Assembly: GCF_000340215.1 (NCBI RefSeq)
Contig: NW_006921534.1
Location: 1,793,053 to 1,857,052, forward strand
From: Pseudocercospora fijiensis CIRAD86
Lineage: Eukaryota; Ascomycota; Dothideomycetes; Mycosphaerellales; Mycosphaerellaceae
Reading direction: 5' to 3'
Length of the DNA: 64,000 bases
In this document: in pieces, positions 19,260-28,585 of the stretch
Position numbering within the stretch: the first letter of the stretch is position 1
Layout: each line of letters starts with the position of its first letter
Notes under the pieces: generated by a model
What the model saw: only the letters and a program-made list of their open reading frames with translations
Told to the model about the DNA's origin: nothing
The model's database searches: none
Position numbers and translations under genes: made by a program

Positions 19260-20548
19260 ATGGTCGAAACGTGAGTTCAATCGACTCAACATGTGGCAAA
19301 CGTCAAATGCACTGACAAAATCGCACAGAATGGCATCGGCGGTCGCGTTGCCCGAGGACTCGAGCGACATCCCAACTAATGGCTTGAAGAGGCGGCATTC
19401 AGGAAAGGAGCAGGCAAAGGACGGCGCCGAAGACAGCAAAAGGCGGCGCACAGGCAGCTCGGGTAAGAACTCACCAATAGCCACTCCGACCGAAGGAAAT
19501 GCCGCAGAGAAAGAGCAAGAGACCATGTCCACCAAGGTCGAAACAGCAACACAGAAACAGCCTACCCAGAAGGCAGACGACACTAGAAAGTCGCGCAGAA
19601 AGAGTGGTGTCACAGATGAGAGGCAACGCAGCAAGCGACTGTTTGGCGCGCTCCTGGGGAATCTCAATCAGCCTAGCGACAGAGTCTCCAAGCGGCGAGG
19701 AGAAATTGAGCAACGAAAAAAGGCTGAGCTCCAGAAGCAGGATGACGAACGCCTCGAGGACCGACAGAGACGGGTTGAGAAGCTCGCCATCCAGCGAAAG
19801 AGACAACAGATCAGGCTTGATGAAGAGAACGTAGGTTGGCCGTCACATAAGTCGGTAGAGGCAGACATGCTGATGGACAACCAGATGCGCATACGCCACA
19901 AGCAAATGCTGAACACCGCCAACTTCTTGCAAACGAGGACCGAACCGAAACTGGTATGTCGCAGACTTTCACTCTTCTTGAGATGCTGCTTTGCTGACAG
20001 ACTGCAGTACTATCGACCATGGGACTTACTTCCAGACGAGGAAGATCGTATCGAGGACCAGATCAGAGATGCAAAAGCTGAGATCGACAAGGACCTTGAT
20101 GCATGGGACAAGGAGAAAGAAGAGCGCTTGGAAGCGCTTGATGGCTCTTCTGGTATGCTTTTGAACACTCACCCCTGCCTTCGGGCTTAATACTGACCAT
20201 ACGACAGATAGCAAGCCCGCGAAGGAGACTGCGGTGACCGGAAATGGGCAGCAATCGCCTAGTGAAATCGAAAAGAAGAATGGAAGGAAAGGAAGTGATG
20301 CTGACGATCAGATGAAGTCTGATGATACTAATAAACCTGACGAGATTGCCAAATCAGCAGAAATTCCAGAATCTGATCAGAATTTGCCCGATGACGCTGA
20401 ATTGAGGCCTTCGGAAGCTGGCGCTACAAATAATAATGCTGACACGGCAGTCATGAAAGAGGCACAGACTCCAGTCGAGGAAGGAAAAGACGAGGCAGAC
20501 GATGAAGATCATGTTGTTGAGGGAGATGAGGATAATGTCATCTACTAA
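19260..20548 (+). CDS. pinin/SDK/MemA-domain protein
   Basis: Four exons: 19260-19270, 19329-19953, 20008-20152 and 20208-20548, with introns of 58, 54 and 55 bp carrying good donors (gtgagt, gtatgt, gtatgc). Product 373 residues. Exon 1 encodes only MVET; if it is not used the protein starts at the ATG at 19330. The domain lies at about residues 105-240: RSKRLFGALLGNLNQ, a long Arg/Lys/Glu helix, then NTANFLQTRTEPKL joined across an intron to YYRPWDLLPDEEDRI. These are the conserved marks of the pinin family, nuclear proteins linked to splicing speckles and, in animals, desmosomes. The C-terminal 130 residues are acidic and low-complexity. The N-terminus has a KRRRT-type nuclear signal. The role in fungi is little known; an RNA-processing function is inferred. 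Confidence 0.85.
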
Positions 20549-20959
20549 TACATCAAATTGTTGTCTTCGCATGGTGCTTCTTCGTGCTCGAGTACGTGAG
20601 GTAGCTTTGGAGGTGGTACCAGCACTGGAAGACATTTCCTCTTTTGAGGTTAGATTGTTGATCGTCTCCGAGTACTGCTTTTTCACCTGTCGCGAGTCTA
20701 CCTTCCAATCTCATTGTCTCTCGTGAACACAATCTACTTGCCACATAATTGCGTATACTCCATTCTCAGTGTCGATAATAATATAGTCGACCGCGGCCTT
20801 CTAGCTCATGTCAGAGCTCCGTAACCGAGGCTGTAATACAACACCGCTTCGCCGAGTCAGCAAATCCCCATTCTACCCTGCCATGCGATACCATACATAA
20901 GAGTTTCAGAACAACCATCCTCTACACTTCTCGTGACATACCATCTCGACCTAGCAAAA
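20549..20959. other. intergenic between pinin-like gene and epoxide hydrolase
   Basis: Contains the 3' region of one gene and the promoter of the next. No gene or repeat recognised. Confidence 0.45.
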
Positions 20960-22078
20960 ATGGCTCCTCCAGGCAATATCAAAGCCCCCAAAATCCGCCC
21001 CTCAGACATCGGCAAAAAAGTCCAAAGTCAATACGCAACAGTCAACGGCAGGAAATGGCGTAAGTAAGATCCCAAACAACAAAATCTCCCAAAGACACTT
21101 GCTCTCACGACTTATACAGACTACCTCGACACCCCACCCCAAGGTCCCCAAAAAGGCACAATCTTCCTCATCCACGGCTTCCCGGACATCTCTTTCGCCT
21201 GGCGCTATCAAATCCCTCTCTTCTCCTCCCTCGGTTTCCGCAGCATTGCTCTCGACTGCATGGGGTACGGAAACACAGGCACGACCTCAGATCTCAGCGC
21301 CTTTAGTTTTAAAACCCATGCCGAAGCGGTCGCGGGGATTGCCAAAAGTCTAAAAATCAGGACTGCGGTTATTGGAGGACATGATTGGGGAGGAATGGCT
21401 GTGTATAGAATTGCTCAATGGCAGCCGGAGCTTATTAGTCATGTTTTTAGTGTGGCGACGGCTTATGCGCCGGTGCATGAGAGGTATGTGAGTACGAGGG
21501 AGTTGGTGGAGAGTGGGAGTGTGCCGCAGTTTGGGTATCAGTTGCAGTTTGGGAGTGAGGATTGCGTGGTTGAGAAGGCTGTGAGGGAGGGGGATGAGAG
21601 GAGGATGAGGAAGTTTTTGTTGGGGATGTATGGGGGGAAAGTTGGGAGTGGGAAGAGGTTCATGAGTGGTGAGAAAGGGATTGATTTGAGCATTTTGGAG
21701 GATGAGGGTGAGGAGGTTGGTATGAGTCCTTTGTTGAATGAAGAGGAGTTGGAGTATTATGTGAAGGAGTTTTTGAAGAATGGTATTAATGGTCCTTGTA
21801 ATTGGTATAGGACGAGGAAGATTAATTTTGAGGATGAGTTGGGTTTGGAACCGGAGAGGAAGAAGGCTGTGAAACAGCCGACGTTGTATATTCTTGCGAC
21901 GAAGGATGCTATCTTGACGAGGGAGATGAGTAGGGGAATGGAGAAGGCGATTCCGAATTTGACAAGGGCTGAGGTGGACGCGGGTCACTGGGCTTTGTGG
22001 CATACGCCGGATGAGACGAATGCGATTTTGAAGGATTGGTTGCTGGGTGTTGTGCTTGGAGGGAAGAGCAAGTTGTAA
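20960..22078 (+). CDS. epoxide hydrolase-type alpha/beta hydrolase
   Basis: Two exons, 20960-21059 and 21120-22078, intron 60 bp (gtaagt...tacag), product 352 residues starting MAPPGNIKAPKIRPS. The core motifs are in order: HGFPD oxyanion motif near residue 52, DCMGYGNT, nucleophile motif GHDWGG with Asp near 122, and catalytic His in DAGHW near 322. The acid is probably the Asp in ATKDAILT near 295. The lid region holds YY at about 220, possibly one of the epoxide-activating tyrosines. The family opens epoxides of fatty acids or xenobiotics to diols; the substrate is unknown. No signal peptide, so cytosolic. The second exon becomes strongly G-rich on the coding strand. Haloalkane dehalogenase is less likely given the HGFPD and GHDWGG pattern. 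Confidence 0.85.
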
Positions 22079-22095
22079 AGCTGAATTTGAGTAGG

Positions 22096-23703
22096 CTATA
22101 CGACCTCGATCCGTGCTGCTTCAGCCCAGGATCCATTCTCTGCCACGCTTTCTTGTCGAATTCTGTAGAGCTCATCAATGAAAGCAGGTACGAATGTTCC
22201 TGGTCCCTTCACATCTTCTCGCTTTGCTGCTCGCTCAGCAGCAATTTCATACATCAATGATGCGCTCACAGCAGCTAGGAGCTTATCTTCGCGCTCGACG
22301 GCCATGACGCTTGCAATCGTGGTGCCGAGCGAGCATCCACTGCCAGTGATCTCGCCAAGATACTCGTGTCCGTTGCTGAGTGTGAATGTACGCTCTCCAT
22401 CAGAAATGACATCTGTACTGCCTGTCATAAGGACGATGCTGTGCTCGCGTGCAGCAGTGGCCTTGACGAGGGTGACTCTTTCTTCCAATGAAAGTTGTGA
22501 TGCTCCTGAATCGACGCCATGTTGCTGGAGCCCTGTAGCTCCTGCCACCGTGCGGATTTCTCCCTCATTACCTTTGATAATATCGAAATAGCCCCCTTCC
22601 ATCAGCGCCTTCACTCCATCTCTTCGTTGCTGAGTGGCGCCAGCTCCTACCGGATCCAACAGAGTTGGGCCGCCGACAGTATTGTACGCTGCTAGTGCCT
22701 TCAAGTGGTTGCTTCGAATCTCAGGTGTCGTTGTACCCATGTTGATGACGAGACTGCCTCCAAGACCAGCGAGATCTGGTGCTTCCAGACCATTGTTCGA
22801 CATTATTGGAGATGATCCAATGGCGAGAGCGACGTTGGCGGCGAAATTCTGAACTACAAGGTTCGTCATGTTGTGACATAGCGGCTTCCTGCCGGCCATC
22901 CGCTTGACTACTTGAGGAGCTTTCGAAACGATATCTTGCCGCAGCAGCTTCGGCTTTGCTAGAGTAGTGGCGAAAGGTGGTGGTGTCCTGACCAGTCGAA
23001 GAAGATCTGAAGCAGCTTTTCTCGCATCGTCTGCAGCAACAATGGCGCTGACTACAGCCACACCATCAAGCTTCTTCTTCGCGGATGCGGTCTGGAACAG
23101 CACACGCTGAGCATTGCTGGCGTTAATGCCACCTATGCAAACTGTATTGACATCCAACCCCTTCTCTGCCAAGGAGTTCAAGATGAACTGCACCCCAGCA
23201 GTGCCTATGATGGATTTTGTGTTTGCCTTGGTCGGGGTGGCGTATACGGTTCCAATACCTAGATAGTCGGCCCCATCTTTGGCAGCAATCAAGGCTTCTT
23301 CTTCATTATTCGCGGTGACTCCAATGATAGCATCAGGCCCAAGGATCTTGCGTGCAGTTTTCAAGTCCAGGTCATCTTGCCCGACATGAACGCCTTCCAC
23401 TCCAGCAGCCAATGCCACATCGACGCGGTCATTGATCAGTAATGGCACATTTGCCGGCGTTGTGACTGCATGCAGCTGCTTTGCTATCCTCACGAGATCC
23501 GCAGTGTCTGAGGTCTTGTCTCGATATTGCACGATTGTGGCACCTGTATGCACGTGAGCAAGGCATGTTCCAGCAAATGCGACTGATGTCGTACCTCCAG
23601 CCACGGCATCTTTCACCACCGCGACCAGGTCTTTGCTTCCGAGAATGGCAGGCGTTGAATCAGTGACGAGATAGAGCGAATAGTCTACCCGGAGCGGAGC
23701 CAT
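22096..23703 (-). CDS. THI6: bifunctional thiamine-phosphate synthase / hydroxyethylthiazole kinase
   Basis: Two exons, 23703-23595 and 23543-22096. The 51-bp intron is frame-neutral, but removing it restores the conserved AGGATIVQYRDK. Starts at the first ATG (MAPLRVDYSLYLVTD); 518 residues. N-terminal thiamine-phosphate synthase (about 1-225): QYRDK, LLINDRVDVALA, GVHVGQDDL, GTVYATPTK and CIGGIN. C-terminal hydroxyethylthiazole kinase (about 250-500): NMTNLVVQNFAAN, LLDPVGAGATQQR, IKGNEGEI and GEITGSGCSLGT with the catalytic Cys. It joins HMP-PP with HET-P to thiamine phosphate and salvages thiazole in the cytosol. The stop lies 17 bp from the stop of the convergent epoxide hydrolase gene. 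No TPP-riboswitch sequence was seen upstream. Confidence 0.95.
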   Translation of the reverse strand: MAPLRVDYSLYLVTDSTPAILGSKDLVAVVKDAVAGGTTSVAFAGTCLAHVHTGATIVQYRDKTSDTADLVRIAKQLHAVTTPANVPLLINDRVDVALAAGVEGVHVGQDDLDLKTARKILGPDAIIGVTANNEEEALIAAKDGADYLGIGTVYATPTKANTKSIIGTAGVQFILNSLAEKGLDVNTVCIGGINASNAQRVLFQTASAKKKLDGVAVVSAIVAADDARKAASDLLRLVRTPPPFATTLAKPKLLRQDIVSKAPQVVKRMAGRKPLCHNMTNLVVQNFAANVALAIGSSPIMSNNGLEAPDLAGLGGSLVINMGTTTPEIRSNHLKALAAYNTVGGPTLLDPVGAGATQQRRDGVKALMEGGYFDIIKGNEGEIRTVAGATGLQQHGVDSGASQLSLEERVTLVKATAAREHSIVLMTGSTDVISDGERTFTLSNGHEYLGEITGSGCSLGTTIASVMAVEREDKLLAAVSASLMYEIAAERAAKREDVKGPGTFVPAFIDELYRIRQESVAENGSWAEAARIEVV

Positions 23704-24585
23704 GACTGCATGTGAGCCATGTGACTCGATGAAGGGGGGATAGAGTGCTCTCGGAGTGGCTTTCACTCTGTACTGAGCCGAGTGACGACTTGCGCTTGCC
23801 GTGGGTTGCCTAGAACTACATGTACATCATGACTTTTGGCCTGTCGGAGCTGCCTGCTGCCGGCGTGAAGGGTGTCGCAGAAAGTGGCATGATGAGTGCG
23901 TGCGTCAAAGGCGCATGTGTGATCTTGCACGCGCATGGCATCTCGGTTGTCCGGGTTGAGAACTAGCGCACGGGTACCCGCACGGCCCTTCGGCTCAGCA
24001 TCGCTTCAATTCGCCTCTCTCTGCCTCCGATTCTTCCTTCTTCCTCTCACCCACAAACACTTCCACCTGCGATCCCCATCAACACCTCAGTATCCTGCCG
24101 TCAGCAGCCATCCACAAACTGCTCCCCAGCAAACAGCAATACCACCCTTCACACCCGCCAGGCGAACTCCCGTCGCCGCACTTCTTCATCATACCCGCCC
24201 CTCGAGGACTCTACCAACACCCGCACTGCATCACCGACCACAGCGCAGGGTATATGTATTCGTCCCACGCGAACGCCTTTCTAGTCGGACCGCCGCCTTT
24301 GCAGCAACCATTCCGCTTACTGCGAAGACCTCGTAGTAGTGGCCACGAGCGCAACAACGGTTGACTCTCTGCCTAAATCCATCACCCTGGATCATCACAG
24401 AAATTCGCCCAAAATTCCCGCTACAAAGCGCCTAGCCTAGACACGCATCAGCAGCAAACGCTGACGCTGGTGTCTACTGTATGTCTCTACCGACATACCA
24501 CCAGAGATCGTAATCGCCATATTCCTCGTTCCTCCGCCGCACCGAAACCAAGTCTACCACAGCCTCCTCACGCAACACCGCAACC
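23704..24585. other. shared upstream region of THI6 and TIF5
   Basis: Divergent promoters. Plus-strand sequence toward 24585 is C/T- and CACC-rich, as expected of a highly expressed fungal leader. No gene recognised; the open frame 23935-24336 is a proline/arginine-rich by-product of this composition. Confidence 0.5.
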
Positions 24586-25854
24586 ATGGCCAACGTCAAC
24601 ATTCGCCGCGATGTTGCTGATCCCTTCTACCGCTACAAGATGGAGCGCCTTCAGTCCAAGGTTGAGGGCAAGGGTAACGGTATCAAGACCGTCATCGTCA
24701 ACTTGAGCAACGTCGCCCACCAGCTGGCTCGCCCGCCAAACTATGTCATCAAGTACTTTGGCTTCGAACTTGGCGCCCAGACCAACATCGACCCCAAGGA
24801 CGACCGCTGGATCATCAACGGTGCCCACGAGGCCAGCAAGCTGCAGGACCACCTCGACGGCTTCATCAACAAGTTCGTTCTCTGCAAAGACTGCAAGAAC
24901 CCAGAGACTGTCATCAACATCAAGGATGGCGACATTTTACTTGACTGCAAGGCCTGCGGCAAAATCTCAAAGGCTGACTTGCGCCACAAGTTGTCATCGT
25001 TCATCTTGAAGAACGCTCCAAAGAAAGGCAAGAAGGACAAATCCACCAAGAAGGCTGATCGCAAGGCTCGCAAGGAAGCCGAGAGGAACGGCGAGGCAGA
25101 CGACGCCAACGGCAGTGGTCACAGCAATGGCGACAGCGGATCTGACCATGCTGATGAGGACAACGGAGACATTGACGGCGCCAGCGATGACGAGCTTACG
25201 AAGCGCATCAATGCCGAAGCCAAGGAACTCAACGAAGTCAAGGATAAGGAGGTTGAGTGGTCGGTTGACATGTCGGAGGAAGCTATCAAGGCTCGTGCTC
25301 AGGCCCTTCCTGACGACCTGAAGGGCGCCCTCTCCCTCGAGAATGGCGACGAGGAGGATGATGGCGGCAACGTCTACGACGACTTCGGCAAGTGGATCGA
25401 GACCAAGGCTGAGGAGGAAGGTGGCGTGGCCAAGGTGAAGGATGTCGACGTCTATCTCAAGGCAAAGGACCTCGGCATCGAAGCAAAGCACCGTACCTTG
25501 ACTGTGCTGGCTCAGACGCTGTTTGATGACAGCATTGTCAAGCAGATTCCAAGCCGTGCCAGCATGCTAAAGAAGATGATCACTTCCGAGCGCCACGAGA
25601 AGGCTTTCCTAGGCGGTATCGAGCGGTTCGTTGGCAACGACAAGCCAAATCTCATCCCATCAGTCAGCGCTATCTTGCTTAAGATTTACGAGGACGACCT
25701 TGTCTCAGAGGAGGTCCTCAAGGCCTGGTGCACCAAGGCTAGCAAGAAGCACGTCGACATTCAGACCTCCAAGAAAGTTCGCAAGAGTGCTGAGAAGTTT
25801 GCCGAGTGGCTCGAGAACGCTGAGTCTGACGAATCGGACGAGGATGACGAGTAA
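24586..25854 (+). CDS. TIF5: translation initiation factor eIF5
   Basis: Single exon, 422 residues, start MANVNIRRDVADPFYRYKM in a strong context (caaccATGG). The N-terminal domain (about 1-150) is the eIF2 GTPase-activating part; the arginine of the NIRRD segment is the known catalytic finger region. It contains a C4 zinc motif CKDC...CKAC at about 101-125. A charged linker with KKGKKDKSTKK and an acidic stretch follows. The C-terminal W2/HEAT domain (about 255-420) ends with acidic/aromatic boxes and the tail ESDESDEDDE, which binds eIF2beta and eIF3c. It triggers GTP hydrolysis on eIF2 at start-codon selection. Codon choice is C-rich, consistent with high expression. Confidence 0.97.
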   Translation: MANVNIRRDVADPFYRYKMERLQSKVEGKGNGIKTVIVNLSNVAHQLARPPNYVIKYFGFELGAQTNIDPKDDRWIINGAHEASKLQDHLDGFINKFVLCKDCKNPETVINIKDGDILLDCKACGKISKADLRHKLSSFILKNAPKKGKKDKSTKKADRKARKEAERNGEADDANGSGHSNGDSGSDHADEDNGDIDGASDDELTKRINAEAKELNEVKDKEVEWSVDMSEEAIKARAQALPDDLKGALSLENGDEEDDGGNVYDDFGKWIETKAEEEGGVAKVKDVDVYLKAKDLGIEAKHRTLTVLAQTLFDDSIVKQIPSRASMLKKMITSERHEKAFLGGIERFVGNDKPNLIPSVSAILLKIYEDDLVSEEVLKAWCTKASKKHVDIQTSKKVRKSAEKFAEWLENAESDESDEDDE

Positions 25855-26282
25855 AAGCTCGTCTTCAAATTGCTACTTACAATGCTCTAGCTTGCTTGCT
25901 TGCTTGCAATGGTTTTGTCGTGCGTTCAACCAGACTGTCAACTCCACTCCACTCCTTTAAACTCTTGGCTTTATAAACGCTCAAAATGGGTCTGCTTTAT
26001 CTGCTTTCGGGCGTACGTAGTTTAGCTCTGCTCTTCTGATATAGATGGCTTTAACACAAGTGGAGTCTGCTTTGCACACTATTACATTCTCGCCTCCCAC
26101 TCTGTGAACCCGAGGCGCCAAGATTGCTTGGCACATGCAACGCGCTCCACCCTCACTTCATCTTCGACTCTAGACGTCGACTTCTTTAGTCAACATGTTC
26201 TACCTCAGATCACTCGCGTAACTCCTTCCAGCGATGCGCCGATTTTCAACCGGACTTCTGCACGTTCTCATTCCTGCGCACC
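25855..26282. other. intergenic between TIF5 and MED22
   Basis: 3' region of TIF5, with a (CTTG)n run near 25890, and promoter of the small gene at 26283. Nothing else seen. Confidence 0.5.
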
Positions 26283-26762
26283 ATGGATTCGTCTCTGCGT
26301 AATCTGAAAGATCTCAACAACAAGATCGGCGAGCTACAGGCGGCCCTGATCAAGCGATATGGCAACCTCATCGGCCTTGCAGCAGTACGGATGGAAAACA
26401 TGAACTTCACCCTGAGCGGCGACTGATTTTGAATCTGCGCAGGTCAGAAACAAGCAGACCGATCGCTCTGTCACTGCAGTCACACAATACCAGATTCAAA
26501 CCGAGACTGCTGCGCTAGTATGTAGCTGGACTTATGGCTACATTTCGAAAATGCTCGTACTCATACTGATGATGTTTTGTAGATCCGCGCTGCTGAAGAA
26601 GTCCAGAGTCTCATCCGCCAAATGCAAGAAATGTGGCTTTTCGGACAGCTGAATACTCTGGATGAATCGAAGGCGCAGAAGCAGTCGGATGAGAATGCCG
26701 CTGTTGTGGCTGATTTGCTGAAACTTTTGCATGAGAAGAAGAAATCCGCTGAAGGGGGCTAG
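26283..26762 (+). CDS. MED22: Mediator subunit 22 (Surf5)
   Basis: Three short exons, 26283-26384, 26443-26517 and 26583-26762, all phase 0, with introns of 58 and 65 bp. The product is 118 residues. It begins MDSSLRNLKDLNNKIGELQ and contains QIQTETAALIRAAEEVQSL followed by RQMQEMWLFGQLNTLDE, the hallmark of Med22/Surf5 (helical, TxALVRAAE..L..L.R.MKE.WLFG.L.TL). Med22 lies in the head module of Mediator next to Med11 and Med17 and connects activators to RNA polymerase II. Because each exon is short, simple open-frame searches miss it. The splice pattern is supported by family similarity across both junctions. Confidence 0.88.
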
Positions 26763-27192
26763 GCCGATTGAGTGTGCGGTGGACTCGTGAAAGCTCTGCT
26801 ACCAATCCTGGATCTTGTGGCGAGGCGACAAGTTTAGCGACATTTTGGCATGGGATGTGGTAACGACCCAAGATCTAGGTAAAGTACTTTCACGCGGCAA
26901 GTCCGACGGAAGACCCCACTGCATCTGGAAGAGTTGTGTGCTAGGACTGTGCTCGATACTGGTGTTGTTGTCCAGCAGACCGCAGACGGCGTCTGCTACA
27001 AGAGCAGTTCCGGCTGCTGAGGGTCAAACAAACATCGATTCACTGTGACCCAACTTCACACTCCGACAAGAAAGTAACGCGATAATGAAACAATCAGGGC
27101 CAGCGCAAGGAGGATAGACAAGGCCTTTCTAAAACGCCTCTAACTTCTGAATCTACATTGTCACACAAGCATCACTACTTCCCACCTCTATT
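26763..27192. other. intergenic, convergent 3' ends
   Basis: Between the MED22 and amidohydrolase stop codons. No gene or repeat recognised. Confidence 0.5.
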
Positions 27193-28194
27193 CTACTCCA
27201 ACCTTAACAGCCTCTCCGCATTCCTCCAAGCAATCCCCTCCAACTCCTCCTCCGCCACCATCCCATCCTCTTGCAATTGCCTCAAAAACTTCAACCCCAA
27301 CTCATTCCTCGTAAAAGGAAAATCCACACTCAACATAATCCTCTCAATTTCCGTCTGCCTCACAAGACAAGCCATCGGCGCAAGCGAAAACATCCCACTC
27401 GTCGTCACCCACACATTCTCATCCCAAACCCGCCTCAACCCCCTCCCCAACTGCACCCCAACCGCAGGATAAACCCTCGTGGTAATACTCTCAATCCTAT
27501 CGAATTGAAACGGTAACATTTCCCCCATATGCCCCAGCACAATTTTCAATTTCGGATACGCATCAAAAACTCCAGCGGAAAACATCCTCAAAAAATTCAC
27601 GGCGCAGGAAGAATGCCAGCCCCATCCAAACTGTGATAATGCCGTAGCGATCGCTTCCGGGTAATTTCCATCGTACAGCAAAGGTTTCGTGACGTTGTTC
27701 GGGGAAGGGTGGATGTAGATGGGAACATCAAGATCTTGGGCTTCACGGAATACAGGCCAGAAAAACTTTGCGTCGTAGAAACGACCACCCGTGGTATCGT
27801 CGATCAAAGCTCCGACGAAATTCAAGTCTTGTATGCATCGGCGCAGTTCGTTCGCTGCGGCTTCGGGTTCGTTCATTGGTAAAATTGCGAAACCTTTGTA
27901 TCTCCCCTTTGGGTTTTTTGAGATTTGTGCGGCCATGTCGTCGTTTGCGGCTGAGCAGGTTTTGGAGTCGATGGGGATTGTGTTGGAGACGTGGGAGACG
28001 ATTTGGGTTGTTATGTTGTTGTCGTCTAGGTTTTTGAGGCGTTGAGGTCCCCATTCTTGGAGGGCGGGGGTCATGGTGCCTACGATGCCGTTTTCGTCGT
28101 TTGGGTCGGGGAGGCCTTTTGTTTTGTAGTAGGAGCGGATGTGGTTGCTAACCCAGTGTTCTTCTAGAGTTATGATTTTGGATGGGAGGGACAT
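27193..28194 (-). CDS. amidohydrolase-2 family decarboxylase-like protein
   Basis: Single exon, 333 residues, starting MSLPSKIITLEEHWVS. This is a metal-dependent TIM-barrel of the ACMSD / 2,3-dihydroxybenzoate and gamma-resorcylate decarboxylase group. Metal ligands are placed as expected: EEH at residues 11-13, His in YIHPSP near 180, His in LGHMGEMLPFQFDRI near 235, and Asp in LSVDFPF near 295. Known fungal members decarboxylate hydroxybenzoates or orsellinic acid. The substrate here is not determined, and no polyketide or aromatic-catabolic partner is adjacent. No signal peptide, so cytosolic. The start is supported by the conserved TLEEHW next to the N-terminus. Confidence 0.85.
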   Translation of the reverse strand: MSLPSKIITLEEHWVSNHIRSYYKTKGLPDPNDENGIVGTMTPALQEWGPQRLKNLDDNNITTQIVSHVSNTIPIDSKTCSAANDDMAAQISKNPKGRYKGFAILPMNEPEAAANELRRCIQDLNFVGALIDDTTGGRFYDAKFFWPVFREAQDLDVPIYIHPSPNNVTKPLLYDGNYPEAIATALSQFGWGWHSSCAVNFLRMFSAGVFDAYPKLKIVLGHMGEMLPFQFDRIESITTRVYPAVGVQLGRGLRRVWDENVWVTTSGMFSLAPMACLVRQTEIERIMLSVDFPFTRNELGLKFLRQLQEDGMVAEEELEGIAWRNAERLLRLE

Positions 28195-28585
28195 GTTGGA
28201 TTTTTGGTTGGAATATCTTGGGAAGACTGTCTTCGATGCTTATGATCTCTTGGTCGTGAAAGATGTTTGCCTTTCGTGTTTTATATGTTTGATCAAGAGC
28301 TGAAGTGCTTCGAAGATAAAGTCGGACTTTAGGCGTCTAGGAGTATATCCGCTTGGTTCCTGCACGCGTCACAGCGAAGCCAACAACGTCATCCTTCGAA
28401 ATGTTAGCAAGATCTGCAAGTGAATACAAAACTGTGATGAGTGCTTGGCATATTCGGTTCATGGTGCAAATTGATGGAAGCTATCTGCAGTTCACAAGAT
28501 AGACGCAGGATGCATGCGAACTCAAGACGGGTTGCTGAGAACGAAAGAGGTCAACCATTTGGCTTCAATGCCGCTACAAAAAGGT
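28195..28585. other. intergenic, amidohydrolase promoter
   Basis: Upstream of the amidohydrolase and downstream of UTP14. No gene recognised. Confidence 0.5.

Noticed and set aside
23704..24000. TPP riboswitch in front of THI6
   Set aside because: The conserved CTGAGA and downstream pairing elements of the thi-box are not present.
27768..28045. Arg/Ser-rich plus-strand frames
   Set aside because: Antisense shadows of the amidohydrolase gene.
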